A DNA stretch of 5,832 nucleotides from NCBI GenBank assembly GCA_946530505.1, contig CAMNAD010000094.1, positions 1 to 5,832 of the forward strand, in the 5' to 3' direction. Made by a program: the position numbers and the translations under genes. Of this stretch, positions 1 to 5,539 are shown piece by piece. Below the pieces are notes generated by a model. It did not search any database. It was not told the origin of the DNA and saw only the letters and a list, made by a program, of their open reading frames with translations. This stretch comes from an uncultured Bacteroidales bacterium. Lineage in GTDB: Bacteria > Bacteroidota > Bacteroidia > Bacteroidales > UBA932. Position 1 is the first letter of the stretch; each line of letters begins with the position of its first letter.

Positions 1-1
1 C

Positions 2-1690
2 TACCATCAGGTGCCCCATTCCGATGCCGCATCCTTCTTTGCGGATGACAGTTTCGACAACGACCGCACCAAACTCGTCGAGTATAGTTTCGACCGCGCG
101 TACGACATCCACGTTCCCGGTGACTGGAACACCCAGTTCGAGAAAATGTATTATTATGAGGGTTGCATCTGGTACCGGACGAAGTTCGAGGCCGATCCCG
201 TGCCCGGCAAGCGCTACTTCATCTATTTCGGAGCGGTCAATCACACGGCGATAGTAGCTGTCAACGGCAAGCGCCTGGCGCGCCACGAGGGTGGTTTCAC
301 ACCCTTCAATGTCGAGGTTACGGGCCGGATCCGCAAGGGGACGAACTCCCTGGTCGTACTGGTGGACAACACCCGCAAGAAAGACGGAGTGCCCACCGAC
401 AACAGCGACTGGTGGAATTACGGCGGAATTACCCGTAGCGTGCGTCTTGTGGAGATGCCTGCTACCTTTATCCGGGATTATTCCGTTCTGTTGGACAGGG
501 CGGTGGTTGGAAAGGTGCGCAAGGGCCGTCCGGCAAAGCACAAGATTTTCGGTCATGTCCAATTGGACGGTCCGGAAGCGGCAAACGGAGCAGTAAAGGT
601 AAGCATCCCCGAACTCGGAGTATGCGTGGATGCGGTGGCGGACGCCTCCGGCCGTGCGAGTTTCGAGGCGGTGGCCGCGCCGCAACTATGGTCCCCCGAA
701 TCTCCCCGGCTCTATGATGTAACCATCAGTACCGGGAGTGAATCCATCGGCGACCGCATAGGTTTCCGCACCATCGAAACCTCCGGCGACAAAATACTGT
801 TGAACGGCAGTCCCGTATTCCTGCGGGGAGTATCCATCCACGAGGAGTCCATTGGAGCAAGCCGCCGCATTACGAGTGCCGCGGAGTGCCGTGCCCTGTT
901 GGAATATGCCAGGGAACTGGGCTGCAACTTCGTTCGCCTCGCACACTATCCCCATAACGAGGATATGGTGCGCATAGCCGAAGAGATGGGGCTGCTGGTG
1001 TGGTCCGAGATTCCGGTCTACTGGACCATCTCCTGGAACAATCCGGCCACCTTCGCGAATGCAAAACAACAGTTGGAGGAGATGATAACCCGCGACATCA
1101 ACCGCGCGAATGTCGTCATCTGGTCTGTCGCGAACGAGACTCCCATCTCGCCCGCCCGTACCGAATTCCTCTCGAAACTGATCGCCCGTGCCCGCGAGAT
1201 GGATCCTACGCGTCTCGTGAGTGCGGCGATGGAGAAGGCTCGTGTGTCCAAGGGTGTTTTCACAGTGGACGATCCTCTGCTGGATTACACCGATCTGATA
1301 TCCTTCAACCAGTATGTCGGATGGTACAGCAGCAAGTCCTGGGAGGATTGCGATGCAACTTCCTGGACTTTTGACCGCAAGAAGCCGGTGTTCATCTCCG
1401 AATTCGGTGCAGGTGCCCTCTACGGCAATCACGGCGATGTTTACGAACGTTTTACCGAGGAATACATGGCCGAATGCTATGAGCACAATATTCGCATGAT
1501 GGTGGAAAGGATGCCCGGTTTCGCCGGCACAACCCCCTGGGTGCTTAAAGACTTCCGCTCCCCCCGTCGGGCCTTGAACGGCATCCAGGACGACTTCAAC
1601 CGCAAGGGTGTCATCTCCGACAAGGGAGAAAGAAAGTCGGCGTTCTATGTGCTGCAGAACTGGTATGCCAGTCTGAAAGAACGCAAGTAG
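2..1690 (+). CDS. GH2 beta-glucuronidase-like glycoside hydrolase (5' end missing)
   Basis: The frame is open to the left edge with no stop, and the protein begins inside the N-terminal sugar-binding domain. The GTG at 11 is therefore probably not the start; a signal peptide and roughly 50-70 residues are likely missing. Domain order is jelly-roll sugar-binding (through VPGDWN and YYYEGCIWYRTKF), an Ig-like domain, then a TIM barrel starting near GFRTIE (761). The acid/base Glu is in WSVANET (codon 1136-1138) and the nucleophile Glu in FISEFGAG (codon 1400-1402). The NQYVGWY segment (about 1307-1327) matches the conserved active-site tyrosine region. Asn-Arg-Lys at 1598-1606 fits the NxK motif that contacts the glucuronate carboxylate in beta-glucuronidases. 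The protein probably releases glucuronic acid from glycans or conjugates, likely in the periplasm. The loop after the HYPHNE segment is short, unlike E. coli GusA. A beta-galactosidase or galacturonidase activity cannot be excluded. Confidence 0.9.
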   Translation, partial: YHQVPHSDAASFFADDSFDNDRTKLVEYSFDRAYDIHVPGDWNTQFEKMYYYEGCIWYRTKFEADPVPGKRYFIYFGAVNHTAIVAVNGKRLARHEGGFTPFNVEVTGRIRKGTNSLVVLVDNTRKKDGVPTDNSDWWNYGGITRSVRLVEMPATFIRDYSVLLDRAVVGKVRKGRPAKHKIFGHVQLDGPEAANGAVKVSIPELGVCVDAVADASGRASFEAVAAPQLWSPESPRLYDVTISTGSESIGDRIGFRTIETSGDKILLNGSPVFLRGVSIHEESIGASRRITSAAECRALLEYARELGCNFVRLAHYPHNEDMVRIAEEMGLLVWSEIPVYWTISWNNPATFANAKQQLEEMITRDINRANVVIWSVANETPISPARTEFLSKLIARAREMDPTRLVSAAMEKARVSKGVFTVDDPLLDYTDLISFNQYVGWYSSKSWEDCDATSWTFDRKKPVFISEFGAGALYGNHGDVYERFTEEYMAECYEHNIRMMVERMPGFAGTTPWVLKDFRSPRRALNGIQDDFNRKGVISDKGERKSAFYVLQNWYASLKERK

Positions 1691-1711
1691 CGGTTATTGC
1701 CGAAAATACAC

Positions 1712-1719
1712 TATCTTTG
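1712..1719 (+). promoter_or_regulatory. Bacteroidetes-type -7 promoter element for the prsW operon
   Basis: TATCTTTG matches the Bacteroidetes housekeeping -7 consensus TAnnTTTG at every fixed base. It lies in the 65-base spacer between the GH2 stop and the PrsW start. The only nearby TTG (1697-1699) is 12 bases upstream, too close for the usual -33 spacing, so the -33 half is weak or absent. Transcription would start in or just before the hairpin at 1721-1749. Confidence 0.55.
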
Positions 1720-1720
1720 T

Positions 1721-1749
1721 AAGGACCTCCGGCAATTCCGAAGGTCCTT
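1721..1749 (+). promoter_or_regulatory. Hairpin between the GH2 gene and prsW (terminator or 5'-UTR stem-loop)
   Basis: The arms AAGGACCT (1721-1728) and AGGTCCTT (1742-1749) are perfectly complementary. Inside them, after one C/A mismatch, CGG (1730-1732) pairs with CCG (1738-1740) around a CAATT loop. No T-run follows, so it is not a classical intrinsic terminator, although it could still end or protect the upstream transcript. It begins one base after the -7 element and ends six bases before the PrsW ATG, so a transcript from that promoter would carry it at the extreme 5' end, where it could stabilise the message or limit ribosome access. Confidence 0.5.
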
Positions 1750-1755
1750 GTGCTT

Positions 1756-2481
1756 ATGTGGATAGTTTTTGCCGCGGCGGTCGTTCCGGGACTACTTCTT
1801 CTGTATTACGTGTATAGCAAGGATTTCAATCCTGAACCCAAACGCTTGATATGGAAGGGCTTTCTCTATGGTGCCATTTCGGTTTTCGTATCCACCCTCA
1901 TTTCCGGGCCGCTGCTGAATATGGGCCTCTATGTGAATGAACCGAAAACGCTGCTGGAGGCGGTAAAGGTCTCCTTTTTCGGCGCGGCGATTCCGGAAGA
2001 AAGCGCCAAGTTGTTCATGCTCTGGCTGCTGTTGCGGAACTGCAGGGAGTTCGACGAGCGCTACGACGGAATGGTCTATGCCGCCGCGGTCGGCCTGGGC
2101 TTCGCCTGCGTCGAGAATCTGATGTATGTATTGTCGTCGGGCGCCGCTTGGTTCTATGTGAGTACGACCCGTGCCCTGTTTGCTGTTCCGGGGCATTTCG
2201 CCTTCGCGATAGCGATGGGCTATTACTACTCGAAGAATCATTTCGAGTGGCACAGGACATCTGGCTTGGACCGTCTTAAGGTCTGGCTCGTTCCGGTGCT
2301 GCTGCACGGCATCTACGACACCCTCGCCTTCTCTTCTGAACTGGATGTCGCCTGGTCCGGGCTCATTACCATAGCTCTTATCTATTTCTGCTACAGGCTT
2401 TTCAAGTCGACCCGCGCCCGCATACTCGAAGAGGCGGAACGCAACAAATATGAATCTCTGAACAATCTCGAAGAACAATGA
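1756..2481 (+). CDS. prsW: PrsW-family intramembrane glutamic protease
   Basis: This is a polytopic membrane protein of 241 residues from the ATG at 1756. A GTG two codons upstream (1750) is also in frame, but the ATG gives the usual family start, a hydrophobic segment followed by YVYSKDFNPEPKR. PrsW/CAAX-protease-type motifs are visible: PEESAK with the Glu pair at 81-82, FACVEN with Glu120, PGHFAFA with His147 and LLHGIYD with His184. All lie in or next to hydrophobic segments. In Bacillus, PrsW cuts the anti-sigma factor RsiW at site 1; no sigma/anti-sigma pair is visible here, so the substrate is unknown. The gene heads a three-gene operon, and its TGA overlaps the next ATG by four bases (ATGA). 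The polar tail after about residue 215 is probably cytoplasmic. Family assignment is firm, role open. Confidence 0.87.
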   Translation: MWIVFAAAVVPGLLLLYYVYSKDFNPEPKRLIWKGFLYGAISVFVSTLISGPLLNMGLYVNEPKTLLEAVKVSFFGAAIPEESAKLFMLWLLLRNCREFDERYDGMVYAAAVGLGFACVENLMYVLSSGAAWFYVSTTRALFAVPGHFAFAIAMGYYYSKNHFEWHRTSGLDRLKVWLVPVLLHGIYDTLAFSSELDVAWSGLITIALIYFCYRLFKSTRARILEEAERNKYESLNNLEEQ

Positions 2482-3389
2482 AAAAGACCGTATTTATTCT
2501 TCTGGGCCTTCTCGCCCTGCTGTCTTCCTGCAGCCCGAAGTATGCGAACAAGGCCGAAAAGGTTGTGGCGGCGATGCACGACCCGTCATCAAAATACGTA
2601 GTTGTGGTGGCTCACCGCGGCGACTGGCGCAATTATCCCGAGAACTCCATCCCCGCCATCGAATCGGCCATCAGCATGGGCGTGGACATCGTGGAACTCG
2701 ACCTCAAGCTCACCAAGGACAGCGTGCTGGTGCTGAGTCACGACGACACCGCCAACCGTACTACCACCGGCAAGGGCCTTATCTCCACGATGACGCTGGA
2801 CTCGCTCAAAGGTTTTAACCTACGCTATGTGAACGGGGTGAAGTCGAAGTACAAGATGCCCACTCTCAAGGAGGCGCTGGAGGTCTGCAAGGACCGCATC
2901 TCGGTCAATATTGACCAGGGCTACCAGTTCTACGACCTCGTGCTGGCCGTTACTGAAGAACTCGGCGTTACGGACCAGATCCTCATCAAGGGAAAGAAGA
3001 TGCTCTCCGAAGTGAAAGAAAAGACCGGAGAGCATGAGCACAACATGATGTACATGCCTATCATCGACATCCAGACCACGCGTGGAGCCGAGCTTTTCCG
3101 CCAGTACATGGAAGCCGGCGAAGTGCCCCTCGCTTACGAAGTCTGCTTCAGCAAGCTGGACGACGTGGCCAAGGATTGCTGCAGACGAGTGGTGGAATCC
3201 GGATCCAAGCTTTGGATCAACACCCTCTGGCCTTCCCTGAACGGCGGATACGACGATAATGCCGCATTCGAAAGCGGGGATCCCGACAGCGTCTATGGAG
3301 TCCTGCTCGACCTCGGAACATCGATAATCCAGACAGACCGTCCGGAAATGCTCATAAAATACCTCGAAAAGAAAGGCCGTCGCAAATGA
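2478..3389 (+). CDS. Glycerophosphodiester phosphodiesterase family lipoprotein
   Basis: The product has 303 residues. An N-terminal signal MKK followed by a Leu-rich stretch ends in a lipobox (LSSC, Cys18), which predicts a lipid-anchored envelope protein. No acidic residues directly follow the Cys, so the Bacteroidetes surface-export signal is not obvious. The GDPD TIM-barrel signature is complete: HRG with His46-Arg47, PEN with Glu55-Asn56, VELD with Glu73 and Asp75, and SHDD with His88 as the second catalytic histidine. The C-terminal part has LWINTLW and IIQTDRPEMLIKYL, typical of the barrel end. Family enzymes hydrolyse glycerophosphodiesters to glycerol-3-phosphate and an alcohol using a divalent metal. 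Start and stop overlap the neighbours as ATGA on both sides, so translation is probably coupled with prsW and the esterase. The natural substrate could be deacylated phospholipid or another phosphodiester. Confidence 0.92.
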   Translation: MKKTVFILLGLLALLSSCSPKYANKAEKVVAAMHDPSSKYVVVVAHRGDWRNYPENSIPAIESAISMGVDIVELDLKLTKDSVLVLSHDDTANRTTTGKGLISTMTLDSLKGFNLRYVNGVKSKYKMPTLKEALEVCKDRISVNIDQGYQFYDLVLAVTEELGVTDQILIKGKKMLSEVKEKTGEHEHNMMYMPIIDIQTTRGAELFRQYMEAGEVPLAYEVCFSKLDDVAKDCCRRVVESGSKLWINTLWPSLNGGYDDNAAFESGDPDSVYGVLLDLGTSIIQTDRPEMLIKYLEKKGRRK

Positions 3390-4168
3390 GAAAGATTGTT
3401 CTGACAGTCCTGGCGCTGCTCTGTGTCGCGCCCGTATTCGCCGGTGGCAAATACAGGACAGACAGGGACATCCCCTACAGGGAGGAGTTCGCCCGTTGCA
3501 AACTGGATGTGAGTTACGTAAAGAAAGCCTCGGACCGTCCAGTCATAGTGTGGTTCCACGGCGGTGGCCTGACGGAGGGCGCCAAGCACACTCCGGAGGC
3601 CCTGCTTGCGCAGGATTATGTGGTGGTCGCGGCCGGATATCGCCTGTACCCCGAAGCGCAGGTTGTCGATATAATCGACGATGCTGCCGCTGCCGTCGCC
3701 TGGGTGGCGAAGAATATCTCCCGCTACGGCGGCTCCCCGTCCAAAATCTGCCTTGCAGGCCACTCTGCCGGGGGGTATCTGGTCGCCATGCTCGGCCTTG
3801 ACAAGCACTATCTGGCGAAATACGGGGTTGATGCCGATTCTATGGCCGCTATCGTTCCCTACAGCGGGCAGATGATCACTCACTTTACCGAGAGGGCCGC
3901 CCGGGGCATTCCCGCAACCCGGCCGGTGGTCGACGAACTCGCTCCGCTCTACCATATCCGTCCGGATGCTCCTCCGTTCCTTGTCATTACCGGAGGACGC
4001 GATGTCGAACTCTACCGCCGCTACGAGGAGAACGCTTATTTCGTGGAGATGATGAAGCTGGCCGGGCACAAGGACATCGTCTTTCTGGAGGAAGACGGTT
4101 TCGACCACGGAGGAATGGCCGCTCCGGCGCATCTGCTGCTGATGAAGTATATTAAGGAAAGGCTGTAG
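3386..4168 (+). CDS. Exported alpha/beta-hydrolase esterase (HSL/BD-FAE-like)
   Basis: The product has 260 residues with a signal peptide (MRK, a hydrophobic core, then a VFA site; cleavage likely after Ala19). The oxyanion-hole motif HGGG is at 58-61. The nucleophile elbow GHSAGG puts the catalytic serine at 127. The acid is probably Asp206 (TGGRD) and the base His241 (FDHGG). This order and the HGGG motif place it with small carboxylesterases of the hormone-sensitive-lipase/BD-FAE type, which remove acyl groups from small esters or decorated glycans. The start overlaps the upstream TGA as ATGA, with an AAAGG tract about nine bases upstream that could serve as a ribosome site. The link with GDPD suggests action on envelope or dietary lipid esters. 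A role with the upstream glucuronidase in removing acetyl or aryl esters is possible but not shown. Confidence 0.88.
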   Translation: MRKIVLTVLALLCVAPVFAGGKYRTDRDIPYREEFARCKLDVSYVKKASDRPVIVWFHGGGLTEGAKHTPEALLAQDYVVVAAGYRLYPEAQVVDIIDDAAAAVAWVAKNISRYGGSPSKICLAGHSAGGYLVAMLGLDKHYLAKYGVDADSMAAIVPYSGQMITHFTERAARGIPATRPVVDELAPLYHIRPDAPPFLVITGGRDVELYRRYEENAYFVEMMKLAGHKDIVFLEEDGFDHGGMAAPAHLLLMKYIKERL

Positions 4169-4192
4169 GTCCCTAACGGCTGAGCCTTTCTT
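4155..4192. terminator. Bidirectional terminator-like hairpin over two convergent stop codons
   Basis: GAAAGGCT (4157-4164) and AGCCTTTC (4183-4190) are perfect inverted repeats. A G-T and an A-T pair extend the stem to 4155/4192. The loop of 18 bases contains the esterase TAG (4166-4168) and the convergent stop of the YolD-like gene (4173-4175). T-rich sequence follows on both strands (CTTTCTT rightward, CCTTTCCTTAATA leftward), though there is no long pure T-run. No other terminator candidate is seen between the two operons. Confidence 0.45.
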
Positions 4193-4352
4193 CGGACTCC
4201 TCGCGAGTCTGTTCGTAGAGTTCCGCAAGGCCGGAGAGCGCCGCGAACGGTGCGAATTGCGCCGCGCGTTTCCTGATGCTCATACGCGGATGATAGGGGA
4301 TTTCCGGGTGAGGCAGCGAGATGATGTCGCTGTAGTCGTCTATGCCTGGCAT
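4173..4352 (-). CDS. Short YolD-like family protein
   Basis: The product has 59 residues. The start was placed at the ATG at 4352, because the family alignment begins there with DDYSDIISLPHPEIPYHPRM; a longer reading from 4454 adds 34 residues that overlap the membrane gene in another frame. The central stretch MSIRKRAAQFAPFAALSG is very close to the conserved MSxxDRAAQFAPFAALTG block of YolD-like proteins, which are commonly found beside DinB/UmuC-type polymerases in Firmicutes and some Bacteroidetes. Those relatives are usually about twice as long, while this one stops soon after the block with a charged helix (ELYEQTREESEERLSR). No polymerase gene is in the window. The start overlaps the end of the upstream membrane gene by 13 bases, implying one transcript and coupled translation. 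The molecular function of the family is not established. Confidence 0.72.
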   Translation of the reverse strand: MPGIDDYSDIISLPHPEIPYHPRMSIRKRAAQFAPFAALSGLAELYEQTREESEERLSR

Positions 4353-4561
4353 AGTTGTATTCCGGCTATGATGATTCCGTAAATCATCAGCGCTATTATG
4401 GGAACGAGGATGAAAAAGCAGGGCAGGATAAGGCCAAGGACCAGCGTGGGGCATGCTGCAAGTGCCGCAACGATGATGGCGGCGGTCTGCCAGTTTGTGC
4501 CGGTGCCGGCGGTGTTGCCGTGTGAGCGTTGTGCGGAGTTGGTTACGGTGTTCGTGTTCAT
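4340..4561 (-). CDS. Small two-segment membrane protein, function unknown
   Basis: The product has 73 residues and is not recognised as a known family. A polar N-terminus rich in Asn, Thr and Ser (about residues 1-24) is followed by two adjacent hydrophobic segments, about 25-45 and 48-69. They are separated only by a short LPC turn, suggesting a membrane hairpin. Three cysteines (37, 48, 71) and prolines at 38 and 47 bracket the first segment in a CP...PC arrangement. A perfect -7 element lies 26 bases upstream of the ATG. The stop overlaps the YolD-like start by 13 bases, so the two genes form a unit. The reality of the gene rests on its promoter, the overlap and a sensible membrane topology. 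It could be a regulator or partner of the YolD-like protein, or a small toxic peptide, but nothing in the sequence decides this. Confidence 0.65.
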   Translation of the reverse strand: MNTNTVTNSAQRSHGNTAGTGTNWQTAAIIVAALAACPTLVLGLILPCFFILVPIIALMIYGIIIAGIQLCQA

Positions 4562-4587
4562 AGCAGCTAATTCTTTTGTTTACGCTG

Positions 4588-4595
4588 CAAAATTA
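4588..4595 (-). promoter_or_regulatory. Bacteroidetes-type -7 promoter element for the small membrane protein/YolD-like pair
   Basis: Read on the minus strand this is TAATTTTG, a full match to TAnnTTTG. It lies 26 bases upstream of the ATG at 4561, so transcription would start about 20 bases before the gene. The -33 region falls inside the palindrome at 4605-4623; the nearest TTG there is 24 bases away, slightly farther than usual. Confidence 0.6.
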
Positions 4596-4604
4596 CACCG
4601 CCGG

Positions 4605-4623
4605 ATTGTCAGTTTTTGACAAT
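4605..4623. promoter_or_regulatory. 19-bp perfect palindrome: candidate operator or ogt terminator stem
   Basis: ATTGTCA (4605-4611) and TGACAAT (4617-4623) are exact inverted repeats around a five-base centre, GTTTT. The site covers the expected -33 position of the small-gene promoter, where a repressor or activator dimer could act. It also starts one base after the ogt stop codon, so it could fold in the ogt mRNA, but no T-run follows on that strand. The operator reading is favoured by position and symmetry; no regulator is identified. Confidence 0.45.
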
Positions 4624-4624
4624 T

Positions 4625-5158
4625 TTATAAATTCTGCGGGCGGAAGGTGCCGCTTTTTCCGAATACGGCCGTTTTCTCCATCTGGAGAAGACGGCTTTTT
4701 CTGTCGAGGCCGCCGGCGTAACCCGTGAGTTTTCCATCTGCGCCCAAAACGCGGTGGCAGGGGATGATCAGGGAGATGGGGTTGTGCCCCACTGCGCCGC
4801 CCACCGCCTGCGCAGACATCCTTCCGCCTTCCGAAGAAGCGGCGATGCGCGCGGCTATTTCTCCGTAAGTCACGGTTTTGCCATAGGGAATAGTAAGCAG
4901 GGTTTTCCACACGGCCATGCGGAACGGAGTGCCCCTCGTGCGGATTTTCGGAGTGAATCCCGGCTCCCTGCCACTGAAATAAACGTCCAGCCACCTGCGG
5001 GTTTCCTGAAAGACAGGCAGATCCGCCTCCCGGTGCTGTGGCTGTAGCGTGTTCCCGAAGAACTTCTGCCCGTCGAACCAGAGGCCGGTCAACGCCTCGC
5101 CGTCGCTCCCTAAGGTGATGCCCCCGAGCGGGGAATCGTAGTGGCAGATGTAATCCAT
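4625..5158 (-). CDS. ogt: Methylated-DNA--protein-cysteine S-methyltransferase
   Basis: The product has 177 residues from the ATG at 5158. A start at 5197 would overlap the upstream gene and add 13 residues not typical of the family, whose members begin near MDYICHYDSPLG. It repairs O6-methylguanine and O4-methylthymine by irreversibly moving the alkyl group to its own cysteine in the cytoplasm. The N-terminal domain (about 1-75) is followed by the C-terminal winged-helix domain (TPFRMAVW...IPYGKTVTYGEIA, about 77-102). The active-site motif is IPCHRV with Cys134, followed by LTGYAGGLDRK. In the recognition helix the sequence is AQAVGGAVGHNP, with Gln117 where many homologues have the DNA-flipping arginine. 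There is no Ada-type methylphosphotriester domain, so it is the Ogt form. It begins 13 bases after the RHH gene stop, so the two are probably co-transcribed. Confidence 0.95.
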   Translation of the reverse strand: MDYICHYDSPLGGITLGSDGEALTGLWFDGQKFFGNTLQPQHREADLPVFQETRRWLDVYFSGREPGFTPKIRTRGTPFRMAVWKTLLTIPYGKTVTYGEIAARIAASSEGGRMSAQAVGGAVGHNPISLIIPCHRVLGADGKLTGYAGGLDRKSRLLQMEKTAVFGKSGTFRPQNL

Positions 5159-5171
5159 AGGGACAGTAACT

Positions 5172-5417
5172 TTATTTGAACAGCTCCGCTTCATCAAAGT
5201 TCCCCATATTCAGACGCTCCAAGGTCTTGCCACTTTTGACCTCATTGATGGCAGAGAGTGTTTCTTCGTTTGGCTCGTCATAAACGACATCCATCAAAAT
5301 GGTTTCCACGTAGTTATTGAGGCTTCGATTTTCTTTCTTTGCCTTGATCTTGAGTCTCTTGATCAGTTCTTTTTCAAATCTGAACGCTGTTTGTACTTTT
5401 GTCGATGTAGTCTGCAT
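5172..5417 (-). CDS. Ribbon-helix-helix antitoxin-like protein
   Basis: The product has 81 residues from the ATG at 5417 (MQTTSTKVQTAFRF); an upstream in-frame ATG at 5468 lies inside the palindromic spacer region and is not preferred. The N-terminal strand TKVQTAFRF, then helices (ELIKRLKIKAKKENRSLNNYVETIL), form an Arc/MetJ-type ribbon-helix-helix DNA-binding fold. The tail (YDEPNEETLSAINEVKSGK...FDEAELFK) resembles the toxin-neutralising tails of Bacteroides antitoxins. Such proteins normally precede a RelE/Txe-type toxin gene; here the next gene is ogt, so the antitoxin appears orphaned or has been recruited as a regulator. Base composition is far more AT-rich than ogt and the genes to its left, consistent with separate acquisition. 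RHH antitoxins usually repress their own promoter, and a perfect palindrome lies 32 bases upstream. Confidence 0.78.
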   Translation of the reverse strand: MQTTSTKVQTAFRFEKELIKRLKIKAKKENRSLNNYVETILMDVVYDEPNEETLSAINEVKSGKTLERLNMGNFDEAELFK

Positions 5418-5448
5418 TATCAAATTGTTATTATTCTGTATGCAATTA

Positions 5449-5465
5449 TATAACATTTTGTTATA
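5449..5465. promoter_or_regulatory. 17-bp perfect palindrome upstream of the RHH gene (candidate operator)
   Basis: TATAACA (5449-5455) and TGTTATA (5459-5465) are exact inverted repeats around TTT. The site is in the 122-base spacer between the RHH gene and the divergent membrane-protein gene, 32 bases from the RHH ATG. No perfect TAnnTTTG is present for the RHH gene; minus-strand near-matches TTGCTTTG (5466-5473) and TATAATTG (5443-5450) flank or touch the palindrome. This is where an autoregulatory antitoxin would be expected to bind. Confidence 0.45.
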
Positions 5466-5526
5466 CAAAGCAAAAATGGTTGGTTGTGTTTTTACTAAAA
5501 AACGGTCCTCTTGTGAACATATTGTT

Positions 5527-5534
5527 TATCTTTG
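5527..5534 (+). promoter_or_regulatory. Bacteroidetes-type -7 promoter element for the right-edge membrane gene
   Basis: TATCTTTG is a full match to TAnnTTTG and ends only five bases before the ATG at 5540. Since transcription normally starts several bases after this element, the transcript would have almost no leader. No well-spaced -33 TTG is seen. Confidence 0.5.
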
Positions 5535-5539
5535 TGGAA

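Noticed and set aside
686..1486. 266-codon minus-strand open frame inside the GH2 gene
   Set aside because: It lies wholly antisense to a gene with intact catalytic motifs, shows no recognisable domain, and follows from high GC and codon bias.
1792..2478. 228-codon minus-strand open frame opposite prsW
   Set aside because: It is antisense to a well-supported membrane protease, its sequence has no domain-like pattern, and there is no promoter for it.
3293..4228. 311-codon minus-strand open frame opposite the esterase
   Set aside because: It crosses the end of one real gene and covers another on the opposite strand; the translation has no recognisable motif, whereas the plus strand has a full hydrolase triad.
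4353..4454. Upstream extension of the YolD-like protein to an ATG at 4454
   Set aside because: The extra 34 residues overlap the membrane protein in another frame and do not resemble the family's N-terminus; the ATG at 4352 starts where the family similarity begins.
4398..4619. 73-codon plus-strand open frame opposite the small membrane protein
   Set aside because: It lies antisense to the membrane protein that has a promoter and coupling to the YolD-like gene, and it runs through the palindrome and promoter region.
5159..5197. Ogt start at 5197
   Set aside because: It would overlap the end of the RHH gene and add a Lys/Ser/Cys-rich stretch not seen in Ogt proteins; the ATG at 5158 fits the usual N-terminus.
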